64,000 nucleotides of DNA, taken from NCBI RefSeq assembly GCF_009848495.1, contig NZ_WWEP01000011.1, positions 83,842-147,841 of the forward strand, given 5' to 3'. Each line of letters opens with the position of its first letter. Positions within the stretch are counted from its first letter, which is position 1. The notes below the pieces were generated by a model, which was not told where the DNA came from, ran no database searches, and saw only the letters and a program-made list of their open reading frames with translations. The stretch is from Flavobacterium sp. MK4S-17 (GTDB lineage Bacteria; Bacteroidota; Bacteroidia; Flavobacteriales; Flavobacteriaceae). Below are positions 25,234-33,099 of the stretch, in pieces. The position numbers and the translations under genes are program-made.

Positions 25234-26634
25234 TTACTGCCATCCGCCGCCCAATGCTTTATATAGGTTTATTATGGCCTGGTACTGCCTGTACTTATTG
25301 TCTATAAGCTTTAGCTCGCTATTCAGCGCGTTATCTTTTGCCGTTAACACTTCCAGATAATTTACAAGTCCATACTCCAGTAATTCATCCGAATAATCAG
25401 CAGCTTTGGTGAGGGCGTCTACCTGCTGCTCCCTTATGGCAAGCTTGGTAGTTTCATTATTATAATTGGCAAGGGCATCACTCACTTCACGCCCGGCATT
25501 TACCAAAGCCTGCTGAAACTGCACGTATGCCTGTTCCTGTTGTGTTTTTGCCACTTCATATTGTGTGCGTATCTGCCTTTGGTTAAAAATTGGCTGTGCC
25601 AGCCCGGTTACTATATTGGCAAATAGTGAATTGGTGCTAAACCACTGGTCTAAGTCAATACTTTGCAAACCACCTGTTGCTGTAAGCGTTAACGAGGGGT
25701 AAAAGTTGCTCCTTGCCACATTGGTAAGCTCAAAAGCATTTATCAAACCATATTCCGCAGCAATAACATCTGGCCTGTTACGCAATAAGGATGCTGAAAA
25801 GCCTAATTTTATTTCAGGATTAAGCACCTGTTCGTCAAAAGTACTGCGTTCAATTTCATGTGGGGCTTCACCTAATAATATACTGAAAGCATTTTCCACC
25901 AGTATAATATTATTTTTAAGGTCTTCAATAATCAACTGTGTTGAGTATTTCTGTGCCTCAGTCTGTTTAACGCCTACTTCATTTACATTTCCTGCATCTT
26001 TAAGGGCTTTAATAACATCAATACTTTCACTCCTGTTAATAAGCGTTGAGTCTGCCAGCTGCAACTGTGCATCAAGCGAGAGCAACTGGTAGTACATGGC
26101 TGCAATATCTGTAATAACCCTTGTTTTTACAGCCTGGTTTGCAGCAATGGTTTGCAGGTATGAGGCATTGGATGCCCTTTTGTTACTGCGTATTTTTCCC
26201 CATATATCAGCTTCCCAGGAAAGGTTGGCACTTAGCAGGTACTGGTCAAGCGCGCCATTAAAAAAACTACCGAACTGGCTGTTTTTTGCAAGCTGCTGGT
26301 GTGTCCAGGTGGCATTGCCCGCAAGTGTAGGCAAAAAGCCTGCCTTGGCCTGTTTTAAATAGGCTTGTGCTGCCGCAACATTTTGTATGGCAATCCTTAT
26401 GTCAAAATTATTTTGAAGCCCCCTGTTAATGTGCTTTTGCAATATTGGGTCAGTAAACAGTTTGTCCCACGATACATTGGCAAGCGATGCGCTGTCCTGT
26501 GCAATAACTTCTGTACGGTAAAGGTTTTCTGCCTGTATATCGGGCCTTTTATATGTTTTTGCCGTAAAGCAGGACTGCATCAGCAGCCCTATACTTACCG
26601 CTATTAGTATTCTATATGATTTCATTTTAAACAT
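25234..26634 (-). CDS. RND efflux outer-membrane channel lipoprotein (OprM/NodT-like)
   Basis: 466 residues, TolC-superfamily outer-membrane factor of a tripartite efflux pump. Signal peptide with lipobox LLMQSC (Cys22 from the first ATG, Cys19 from a second ATG at 26625; both fit). The mature protein is built of two repeated outer-membrane-efflux units (about 60-255 and 260-460) with long amphipathic helices (IRIAIQNVAAAQAYLKQAKA, EISLLRNRPDVIAAEYGLIN-like in the second) and the typical LLRNRPDVIAAE motif. It forms a trimeric barrel and periplasmic tunnel docking on the adaptor and pump. Last gene of the operon, 2 nt after the pump stop. Confidence 0.94.
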   Translation of the reverse strand: MFKMKSYRILIAVSIGLLMQSCFTAKTYKRPDIQAENLYRTEVIAQDSASLANVSWDKLFTDPILQKHINRGLQNNFDIRIAIQNVAAAQAYLKQAKAGFLPTLAGNATWTHQQLAKNSQFGSFFNGALDQYLLSANLSWEADIWGKIRSNKRASNASYLQTIAANQAVKTRVITDIAAMYYQLLSLDAQLQLADSTLINRSESIDVIKALKDAGNVNEVGVKQTEAQKYSTQLIIEDLKNNIILVENAFSILLGEAPHEIERSTFDEQVLNPEIKLGFSASLLRNRPDVIAAEYGLINAFELTNVARSNFYPSLTLTATGGLQSIDLDQWFSTNSLFANIVTGLAQPIFNQRQIRTQYEVAKTQQEQAYVQFQQALVNAGREVSDALANYNNETTKLAIREQQVDALTKAADYSDELLEYGLVNYLEVLTAKDNALNSELKLIDNKYRQYQAIINLYKALGGGWQ

Positions 26635-26636
26635 GT

Positions 26637-29600
26637 TTATGCTACAGTGTTTTCTGTTTCTTCAGTTTTCTTTCCTGATATCCTTTCCTGTAATGACTGG
26701 AATATAACAAACAGTACAGGTACTGCAAATACCCCGAATAATGTTCCTATAAGCATACCGCCCACGGCACCCATACCTATAGAACGGTTACCCACGGCAC
26801 CTACACCGCTTGAAAGTGCCAGCGGCAAAAGGCCGAAAATAAATGCAAAAGATGTCATTAGGATAGGCCTTAAACGTGCCTTGGCCCCTTCAATGGCTGC
26901 TTTGGCAAGATCCATACCATGCCGCCTTCGCTGTATGGCAAACTCCACAATAAGGATGGCATTTTTGGCAAGCAATCCTATAAGCATGATTAATGCCACC
27001 TGGAAATAAATATTATTTTCCAGCCCGGCCAGCTTAACAAAACCAATAGCTCCCGCTATACCTACAGGCAGTGAAAGCAATACTGAAAGCGGTACAATAT
27101 AACTTTCGTACTGTGCACTAAGCAGGAAATAAACAAATATCAGGCTTAAAAGGAACACGCCGGCTGCCTGGTTGCCTGCTATAATTTCCTCACGTGTCAT
27201 GCCCGAAAATTCGTAGGTATAAGTGTTAGGCAGGTGTTTTGCCGCTACTTCCTGTATGGCTTTTATAGCATCACCGCTGCTGTAGCCAGGGTTTGCCTTA
27301 CCGTTCACGTTTACGGCTTTCAGCATATTGAAACGCGATACCGCTTCAGGGCCGTAAATCTTCTTAAAGTCAACAAACTGGCTAATACCTACCATTTGCC
27401 CTTTATCATTACGCACATAAACATCGTTAATGGAGTTTTCATCAGCCCTGTCATTTGGCAGTGCCTGTATCATTACACGGAACTGCTTACCAAATCTGTT
27501 GAAATCTGTAGTGTAAAGCCCGCCGTAATAACCCTGCATAGTATTAAATATATCACTTACGGAAACCCCGGCATCTTTAGCCCTTTCCACATTTATATCC
27601 ATTTGATATTGTGGGAAGTTAGGGTTAAAGTTGGTGATGGCATATTGTATTTCAGGCCTTTTGGAAAGGTCGGCAAGGAACTCGTTTGAAACTTTACTTA
27701 TGGTTGCCCAGTCATCATCACCTTTGGCCTGCAGCTTAAATTCAAAACCGTCTGCTGTACCAAAGCCCTGTACACTTGGTGGTGTAAAGAAAAGCACCCG
27801 CGCATCTTTAAAACCTGCAGTCCTGGCGAATAGCTGTCCTACAATGGCGTCTACCGACTGGTTTTCGTCTTTTCTTTCCTTCCAGTCTTTAAGGCGTATA
27901 ATGGTAAAGGCATAGGAGCCGCCGTTTACCCTGTTTAAAAGGCTGAAGCCTACTACGCTCATCCTCGCCTCAACCTCCGGCATAGATTGCAGTATGCTGT
28001 CAAGCTGGTTCACCGCCTTTTGGGTTTGTTCCAGGGTTGTTCCCGGTGGCATGGTAAGGTCAGACATAATTATACCACGGTCTTCATTAGGAATAAACCC
28101 TGACGGTGTTGTTGTAAACAGCAGGTAGGTTGCGCCTGTAAATATCAGCAGCCCTATTACTGTAATCCATTTTTTGCGTACCAGGAAGCCTAAGGATTTT
28201 GTATATTTATTATTCATAGAGTCGAATCCGGCATTAAATGCTATAAAGAAACGCTCTTTAATGTTTTTCTTTTCATGGTGCTCACCTTCTTTGTGCGGTT
28301 TAAGGAAAACGGCACACAGCGCAGGGCTTAAGGTTAATGCGTTTACTGCCGAAATAAGGATTGATACCGCCAGTGTTATGGCAAACTGCTGGTAAAATAC
28401 CCCCGATGGACCTTTAAGGAAAGATACCGGGATAAATACGGCAGACATAACCAATGTAATGGAAACAATTGCACCGGTAATTTCGCTCATTGCTGAAAGC
28501 GTTGCCTTTTTAGCTGATTTTTCCCCTTCATCCAGCTTGGCATGCACTGCCTCAACCACCACTATGGCATCATCCACCACAATACCGATGGCAAGCACGA
28601 GAGCAAACAGCGTTAAGAGGTTTATGGAAAATCCAAATACATTAAGGAAGAAAAATGTACCTACAATAGCTACCGGAACGGCAATGGCAGGTATAATTGT
28701 GGAGCGAACATCCTGAAGGAACAGGAATACCACTATAAATACCAGTATAAACGCTTCTACAAGGGTAGAGGTTACCTTGTCTATAGAGGCATCAAGGAAT
28801 GTTTTGGTATTAAAAGGCACAACATATTCTATACCTTTTGGGAAGCTTGCCTTAGATTGTTCCAGTATAGCCATTACTTCATCAATAATGTCGTTGGCGT
28901 TGGAACCGGCAGTTTGGAAAATACCTATTGCAACACCCTGGTTGCCCATACCAAAATTCTTTTGCCCGTAATTAAATGCACCAAGTTCAATTTTTGCTAC
29001 GTCTTTAAGGCGAAGGAAATTTCCATTACCTGTGGCCTTTACAATTATATTTTCATATTCCTCCACCTGGGAAAGGCGGCCTTTGTATTTAATAACATAT
29101 TCATATATACCATCGGCATTTTCACCAAATTTACCAGGTGCAGCCTCCACATTCTGTTCCTGCAGGGCGGCCTGTATGTCTTTTGGTGTAAGGTTGTAGG
29201 CGGTCATTTTTTCAGGATCTATCCATATACGCATGGAATAGTCCTTACCACCAAAAACGTTTACCTGCCCAACGCCCTTAACCCTTTGCAGTTTCGGTAC
29301 CAGGTTAATTTTAGCGTAGTTCTGTACAAATGTACCGTCATATTCTTTGTTGGTAGAATATAACGAAAGGAACATCAGCGCACTTGTCTGGCTCTTGAAT
29401 GTAGTAACACCGGTTTGCACTACTGCCGCAGGCAGCTTGCTTGTGGCACGTGATACCCTGTTCTGCACGTTTACCGCAGCAATATCAGGGTTTACACCAA
29501 GTTCAAAAAATACATTTATTGATGCACTACCGTCATTGGCAGCAGTTGAGGTCATATAAGTCATTCCCTCCACACCGTTGATTTCTTCTTCAAGCGGTAT

Positions 29601-29786
29601 AATAACACTGTTAAGCACAGTACCGGCATTGGCACCTGTATAGGTTGCAGATACCTGTACCGTAGGCGGGGCAATTTCGGGATACTGCTCTACAGGCAGT
29701 GCCATAAGGCCCAGTATACCCAATATGGTTATCAATATCGAAATTACGGTAGAGAGTACCGGCCTTTCTATAAATATTTTAAGCAT
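26637..29786 (-). CDS. RND multidrug efflux pump, inner-membrane subunit (AcrB-like, HAE1)
   Basis: 1,049 residues, the normal AcrB/MexB size. Twelve membrane helices: one at the N terminus (VISILITILGILGLMALPVEQYP), five near 340-540, one near 545 and five near 870-1035, with two large periplasmic loops. The proton-relay aspartate pair of TM4 is in AIGIVVDDAIVVVEAVH. PEIAPPTVQVSATYTGANA and AINVFFELGVNPDIAAVNVQ-type sequence of the porter domain marks it as a hydrophobe/amphiphile exporter rather than a metal pump. Substrates of the family are drugs, detergents, bile salts and dyes. Lies between adaptor and channel genes; gaps of 9 and 2 nt. Confidence 0.97.
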   Translation of the reverse strand: MLKIFIERPVLSTVISILITILGILGLMALPVEQYPEIAPPTVQVSATYTGANAGTVLNSVIIPLEEEINGVEGMTYMTSTAANDGSASINVFFELGVNPDIAAVNVQNRVSRATSKLPAAVVQTGVTTFKSQTSALMFLSLYSTNKEYDGTFVQNYAKINLVPKLQRVKGVGQVNVFGGKDYSMRIWIDPEKMTAYNLTPKDIQAALQEQNVEAAPGKFGENADGIYEYVIKYKGRLSQVEEYENIIVKATGNGNFLRLKDVAKIELGAFNYGQKNFGMGNQGVAIGIFQTAGSNANDIIDEVMAILEQSKASFPKGIEYVVPFNTKTFLDASIDKVTSTLVEAFILVFIVVFLFLQDVRSTIIPAIAVPVAIVGTFFFLNVFGFSINLLTLFALVLAIGIVVDDAIVVVEAVHAKLDEGEKSAKKATLSAMSEITGAIVSITLVMSAVFIPVSFLKGPSGVFYQQFAITLAVSILISAVNALTLSPALCAVFLKPHKEGEHHEKKNIKERFFIAFNAGFDSMNNKYTKSLGFLVRKKWITVIGLLIFTGATYLLFTTTPSGFIPNEDRGIIMSDLTMPPGTTLEQTQKAVNQLDSILQSMPEVEARMSVVGFSLLNRVNGGSYAFTIIRLKDWKERKDENQSVDAIVGQLFARTAGFKDARVLFFTPPSVQGFGTADGFEFKLQAKGDDDWATISKVSNEFLADLSKRPEIQYAITNFNPNFPQYQMDINVERAKDAGVSVSDIFNTMQGYYGGLYTTDFNRFGKQFRVMIQALPNDRADENSINDVYVRNDKGQMVGISQFVDFKKIYGPEAVSRFNMLKAVNVNGKANPGYSSGDAIKAIQEVAAKHLPNTYTYEFSGMTREEIIAGNQAAGVFLLSLIFVYFLLSAQYESYIVPLSVLLSLPVGIAGAIGFVKLAGLENNIYFQVALIMLIGLLAKNAILIVEFAIQRRRHGMDLAKAAIEGAKARLRPILMTSFAFIFGLLPLALSSGVGAVGNRSIGMGAVGGMLIGTLFGVFAVPVLFVIFQSLQERISGKKTEETENTVA

Positions 29787-29795
29787 GTTAAGTTT

Positions 29796-30959
29796 TTATT
29801 TTTTTTGTGTTGAACTGGTTTTTGTACTGGCTTCGGCGGTCATAGTGCTGTCTGTTTCAGTATTGGCAGCCTCCTGTGCCTGTCCTGCCTGTTGCGGGGC
29901 AATCTGCTGGCCTTCTTTAAGTTTGGTTGCACCTTCCACAACAATAACTTCTCCGGCCTTAAGTCCGTCAGTAACTATAAAGTCCTTGCCCGATGTGGTA
30001 CTTGTGGTTATAATGCGCGATGTAACAGTGTTATCTTTACCCACAACATAAATCATTTGCTTGCCCTGCATATCTATAACAGCATTTTGGGGTACAAGTA
30101 TGGCATTGTCCTTTTCAATTGGCAGGCGCACTATTCCGCTGCTTCCGCTTCTCAATATGCCTTCGGGGTTAGGAAACTCTGCCCTGAACTCGGTTGTTCC
30201 CGTAGTAGGGTTTACCAGGCCGTTTACCGCCGTAAGTTTACCTTTTTGGTCATATTCGCTGCCATCAACAAGCAACAGGCTTACCTCTGGAGTATTTTTT
30301 AATTTATCCTGTAATGTAGGGCCTTTAAAAATGCGGGTGAAGTTTAGCAACTGTTTTTCGTTCATGGTAAAATAGGCACGCACTATCCTGCTGTCAGAAA
30401 CTGTAGTTAACGGCATTTCGCTGGTTGCGCTTACAAGGCTTCCTTCTTTATAGGGAAGGCTTCCAACTACACCATCAACCGGAGATGTTATAGTGCCGTA
30501 ACCAACATTTGCAGCAACACTGCTGTAAGCTGCTTTTGCCTGTGCCAGTTTCGCTTTGGCGGTTTCAAGCTGTACATTGCTTATAATTTTCCTGTCAACA
30601 AGCGGTTTAAGCCTTTCTACCTCTACCTGCGCGGCATCAACGGCAGCTTTTGCCGCGGCTGCATCCTGGCTTAGTGTTTGTGTTTCCAGCTTAAATAAAA
30701 GCTGGCCCTTTTTTACATGCTGGCCTTCATCAACATATATTTTTTGTATAAACCCATTTACCTTAGGGCGTATTTCAACATTTTGCTGCCCCTCAAGGTT
30801 AGCGGTATATTCTTCATACACCACTGCATCCTGTGGCGCTACTGTTTGTACGGGGAAGGGTACAGGGCCCTGTGGCTGCTGCGCCTGTTCCTGTTTTTTA
30901 CCGCATGATGCTACTATAAATAAGGCTGCTAATGAGCCGAGTAAAAATCTGTTTTTCAT
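29796..30959 (-). CDS. RND efflux periplasmic adaptor subunit (AcrA-like)
   Basis: 387-residue membrane fusion protein. Lipoprotein signal with Cys19 (LFIVASCGKK), so it is anchored in the inner membrane. Order: beta strand and barrel, lipoyl half-motif (VRPKVNGFIQKIYVDEGQHVKKGQ-like, about 60-85), helical hairpin (about 100-145), second lipoyl half (VDGVVGSLPYKEGSLVS, about 155-175), beta barrel and membrane-proximal domain (GLKAGEVIVVEGATKLKEGQ, about 330-350). The C-terminal 35 residues are low-complexity Q/A/T/S. It bridges pump and channel. First structural gene behind the regulator, 10 nt away. Confidence 0.95.
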   Translation of the reverse strand: MKNRFLLGSLAALFIVASCGKKQEQAQQPQGPVPFPVQTVAPQDAVVYEEYTANLEGQQNVEIRPKVNGFIQKIYVDEGQHVKKGQLLFKLETQTLSQDAAAAKAAVDAAQVEVERLKPLVDRKIISNVQLETAKAKLAQAKAAYSSVAANVGYGTITSPVDGVVGSLPYKEGSLVSATSEMPLTTVSDSRIVRAYFTMNEKQLLNFTRIFKGPTLQDKLKNTPEVSLLLVDGSEYDQKGKLTAVNGLVNPTTGTTEFRAEFPNPEGILRSGSSGIVRLPIEKDNAILVPQNAVIDMQGKQMIYVVGKDNTVTSRIITTSTTSGKDFIVTDGLKAGEVIVVEGATKLKEGQQIAPQQAGQAQEAANTETDSTMTAEASTKTSSTQKK

Positions 30960-30969
30960 GTGTAACTGT

Positions 30970-31482
30970 TTATTCTGATTGTGATTTGTATTGCTCTTCT
31001 TTGTTTTTCTCTATTATTTTAAATCGCTGTATGGTTTTTAATAAAAGCTGTTCAATTTCCAATACATGTTCCTTATAGGCTTTGGTATTTTCCAGATTAC
31101 ACCTTTCTGCGGGACACGAAGCTGTTTTTTCCCTATACGCAAGCATACGTTCTATAATCTCCTTTTCAAACTCAATCATTTTCATGTAGCTTGTAAGCCT
31201 TTCACTAAGCGGCGATGGCCTAAAGTATTTTTTCCTGTCGCCGGCCACTGTATAGTATTTTATTTTGCCAAGCTTTAAAAGCAGGTTCAGGTTAGTGGAA
31301 ACCGAACTTTTGCTTGCACCCATGCGCTCCAGTAAATCTTCAAAGGTTAGCCCTGTACGGCAACTGTCTATAATAAGCGTGCCTAATATCCTGGATGCCA
31401 GTGGCGGCAGGTTGTAAGTCGACTCAAAATGAACGCCAAACATTTCAATCAGTTCCTCTTTCTCTTTCAATATGTCTGTCAT
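30970..31482 (-). CDS. GbsR/MarR family transcriptional regulator of the efflux operon
   Basis: 170 residues from the ATG at 31482; a frame open to 31506 would begin with TTG inside the promoter element. A winged helix-turn-helix is visible at about 30-85 (LASRILGTLIIDSCRTGLTFEDLLERMGASKSSVSTNLNLLLKLG), followed by the wing (IKYYTVAGDRKKYFRPS) and a long C-terminal helix for dimerisation. ASCPAERCN contains two cysteines that might sense oxidants or metals; this is a guess. It heads the operon regulator - adaptor - pump - channel. A 26-nt inverted repeat directly upstream of its promoter suggests it represses its own operon. Confidence 0.88.
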   Translation of the reverse strand: MTDILKEKEELIEMFGVHFESTYNLPPLASRILGTLIIDSCRTGLTFEDLLERMGASKSSVSTNLNLLLKLGKIKYYTVAGDRKKYFRPSPLSERLTSYMKMIEFEKEIIERMLAYREKTASCPAERCNLENTKAYKEHVLEIEQLLLKTIQRFKIIEKNKEEQYKSQSE

Positions 31483-31503
31483 TATTTTATAAAAAATTTC
31501 GGG

Positions 31504-31511
31504 CAAAGATA
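31504..31511 (-). promoter_or_regulatory. -7 promoter element of the efflux operon
   Basis: TATCTTTG on the minus strand, exact TAnnTTTG match, 21 nt before the regulator ATG. Confidence 0.6.
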
Positions 31512-31524
31512 ATAGTTTAGTTCG

Positions 31525-31550
31525 TTTGGTTCGGTATTTAACGAACCAAA
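31525..31550. promoter_or_regulatory. Probable operator of the GbsR/MarR regulator
   Basis: Perfect inverted repeat: TTTGGTTCG (31525-31533) and CGAACCAAA (31542-31550), 8-nt spacer. A third partial half-site, TAGTTCG, is at 31518-31524. It covers the -33 region of the promoter at 31504-31511, the right place for repression by the dimeric regulator encoded just downstream. Confidence 0.65.
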
Positions 31551-31614
31551 TTATTGTTAATTTTTTGTTAACCTATTTTAACTGCCTGAAAAAATCGTTT
31601 TCGCTGTAAAAAAC

Positions 31615-31640
31615 AAAACCTGCTGACATCAGCAGGTTTT
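31615..31640 (-). terminator. Terminator of the sugar dehydrogenase gene
   Basis: Perfect 11-bp stem AAAACCTGCTG (31615-31625) with CAGCAGGTTTT (31630-31640), loop ACAT. T run on both sides; it lies 22 nt after the minus-strand stop at 31663. Confidence 0.8.
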
Positions 31641-31662
31641 AAAAAGGTATTGGGTATGTAAA

Positions 31663-33027
31663 TTATTTTATAGCCAGCTTGTGAGTATGGCTGTTATTTT
31701 GTGTATCGGTTATAAACAGCATGTACATGCCTGCCGGCAGGCTACCGGTATTTATAGTAGTTAGCTCACCCTGCTTTTTTTCAATCAGAAGCTTGCCGCT
31801 AAGGTCATATATTTCTGCTTTTACAGCACTGATGCCATTTTGAGGATTTATATTTACAATATGTGATGCGGGATTAGGGTAAATAGTAAAAGCATTTTTT
31901 GTAAATGAAGCCCTGCTCATGGAGTTGTCTTTAATCCTGTAAATATTATCACTGCTGTTCCCGCCTATATATAATTCTCCATTTATATCTTCGCCAAAAA
32001 CTGTAAAACCCTGCCCGGAAAATTCATCGCTGTAGGCAATGGTTCCGTTACTGTCTATCACGCCAATTTTGTCATTGCAATAATCAGCAAAAAGATATTT
32101 GCCCTGAAGGTTAGGATAAATACTGCCGGTATAAACATACCCCCCGGTAATTGAGCAGCCTCCTGTTGCACTGTGTGAATATACGGCAAAAGGCATGGTG
32201 TAGGATGAGGCAGGGCCGCATCCGCCTGTACTATATACCGAATTACCTTCATAACACTTCCAGCCAAAATTTAACCCTGCGGTTAAAGGGCTTACAACCC
32301 TGTTGATTTCTTCTACAGCATTTTGCCCCACATCCGCAATCCAAAGGTCGCCGTTTAGCCTGTTGAATGAAAACTTCCAGGCGTTGCGCAGCCCTATGGC
32401 CCATATTTCATCAGCACCATTAGTGCCCACATATGGATTTGTAGCAGGGCTGCTATACGGTGAGCCATTGTCAACATCCAGACGGAGCATTTTGCCTAAA
32501 AGGGAATTTATATTTTGCGCATTATTTTGCGGGTCTCCGCCACTGCCGCCATCTCCCATGGAAATATACAGGTATCCGTCCGGCCCAAAGCGTATGCATC
32601 CGCCATTGTGGTTGGAATAGGGCTGATCTACAGTCAGCAGTATTGTTGCGCTGCCGGAATTGGCAATATCAGGGTTGCTGCTGACAGAGTAACGTGCAAT
32701 AACAGTATCGCCCGAAGTGTTGGTATAGTTAATATAAAAATAACCGTTGGTTGTATAATCAGGGTGAAAGGCAAGCCCTAAAAGCCCCCTTTCGCCACCG
32801 CTTGATATTAATGTTGATACATTAAGAAAAGGTGTGCTGTTAACGGTGCCGTCTGTATTTACAATTTTTATCCTTCCTGTTTGCTCGGCAACAAAGAGCC
32901 TGCTGTCACCCGCATGCGCAATTTCAACAGGATTGGTAATATTTTGGGCAAATAGTTCAATGTCTATTTCCTGCGCGTGGGAAAAGGCTGAAATGATAAT
33001 AAAAAGGCAGAGTAATTTTGTTTTCAT
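31663..33027 (-). CDS. PQQ-dependent sugar dehydrogenase-like protein, T9SS cargo
   Basis: 454 residues. Signal peptide (1-18, ending SHAQ); a six-bladed beta-propeller of the glucose/sorbosone dehydrogenase family (about 20-370), with VAEQTGRIKIVNTDG, GERGLLGLAFHPDYTTNGYFY, HNGGCIRFGPDGYLYISMGDGG and ADVGQNAVEEINRV; and a type A T9SS sorting domain (about 378-454, FTIYPNPASHIVNINP ... HKLAIK). The soluble enzymes of this family oxidise aldoses using pyrroloquinoline quinone; many Bacteroidota homologues have unknown substrates and may bind calcium and PQQ taken from outside. Exported across the outer membrane by T9SS. Monocistronic. Confidence 0.9.
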   Translation of the reverse strand: MKTKLLCLFIIISAFSHAQEIDIELFAQNITNPVEIAHAGDSRLFVAEQTGRIKIVNTDGTVNSTPFLNVSTLISSGGERGLLGLAFHPDYTTNGYFYINYTNTSGDTVIARYSVSSNPDIANSGSATILLTVDQPYSNHNGGCIRFGPDGYLYISMGDGGSGGDPQNNAQNINSLLGKMLRLDVDNGSPYSSPATNPYVGTNGADEIWAIGLRNAWKFSFNRLNGDLWIADVGQNAVEEINRVVSPLTAGLNFGWKCYEGNSVYSTGGCGPASSYTMPFAVYSHSATGGCSITGGYVYTGSIYPNLQGKYLFADYCNDKIGVIDSNGTIAYSDEFSGQGFTVFGEDINGELYIGGNSSDNIYRIKDNSMSRASFTKNAFTIYPNPASHIVNINPQNGISAVKAEIYDLSGKLLIEKKQGELTTINTGSLPAGMYMLFITDTQNNSHTHKLAIK

Positions 33028-33099
33028 AGCTGGTTGTTTATTAAGTTGTTAAAGGTAAATTTAACTATTAAAATAATAAAACCGCTACAGTAAACCTGC

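Noticed and set aside
31483..31506. Longer GbsR/MarR regulator from a TTG
   Set aside because: The TTG overlaps the TATCTTTG promoter element; the ATG at 31482 fits the HTH family start.
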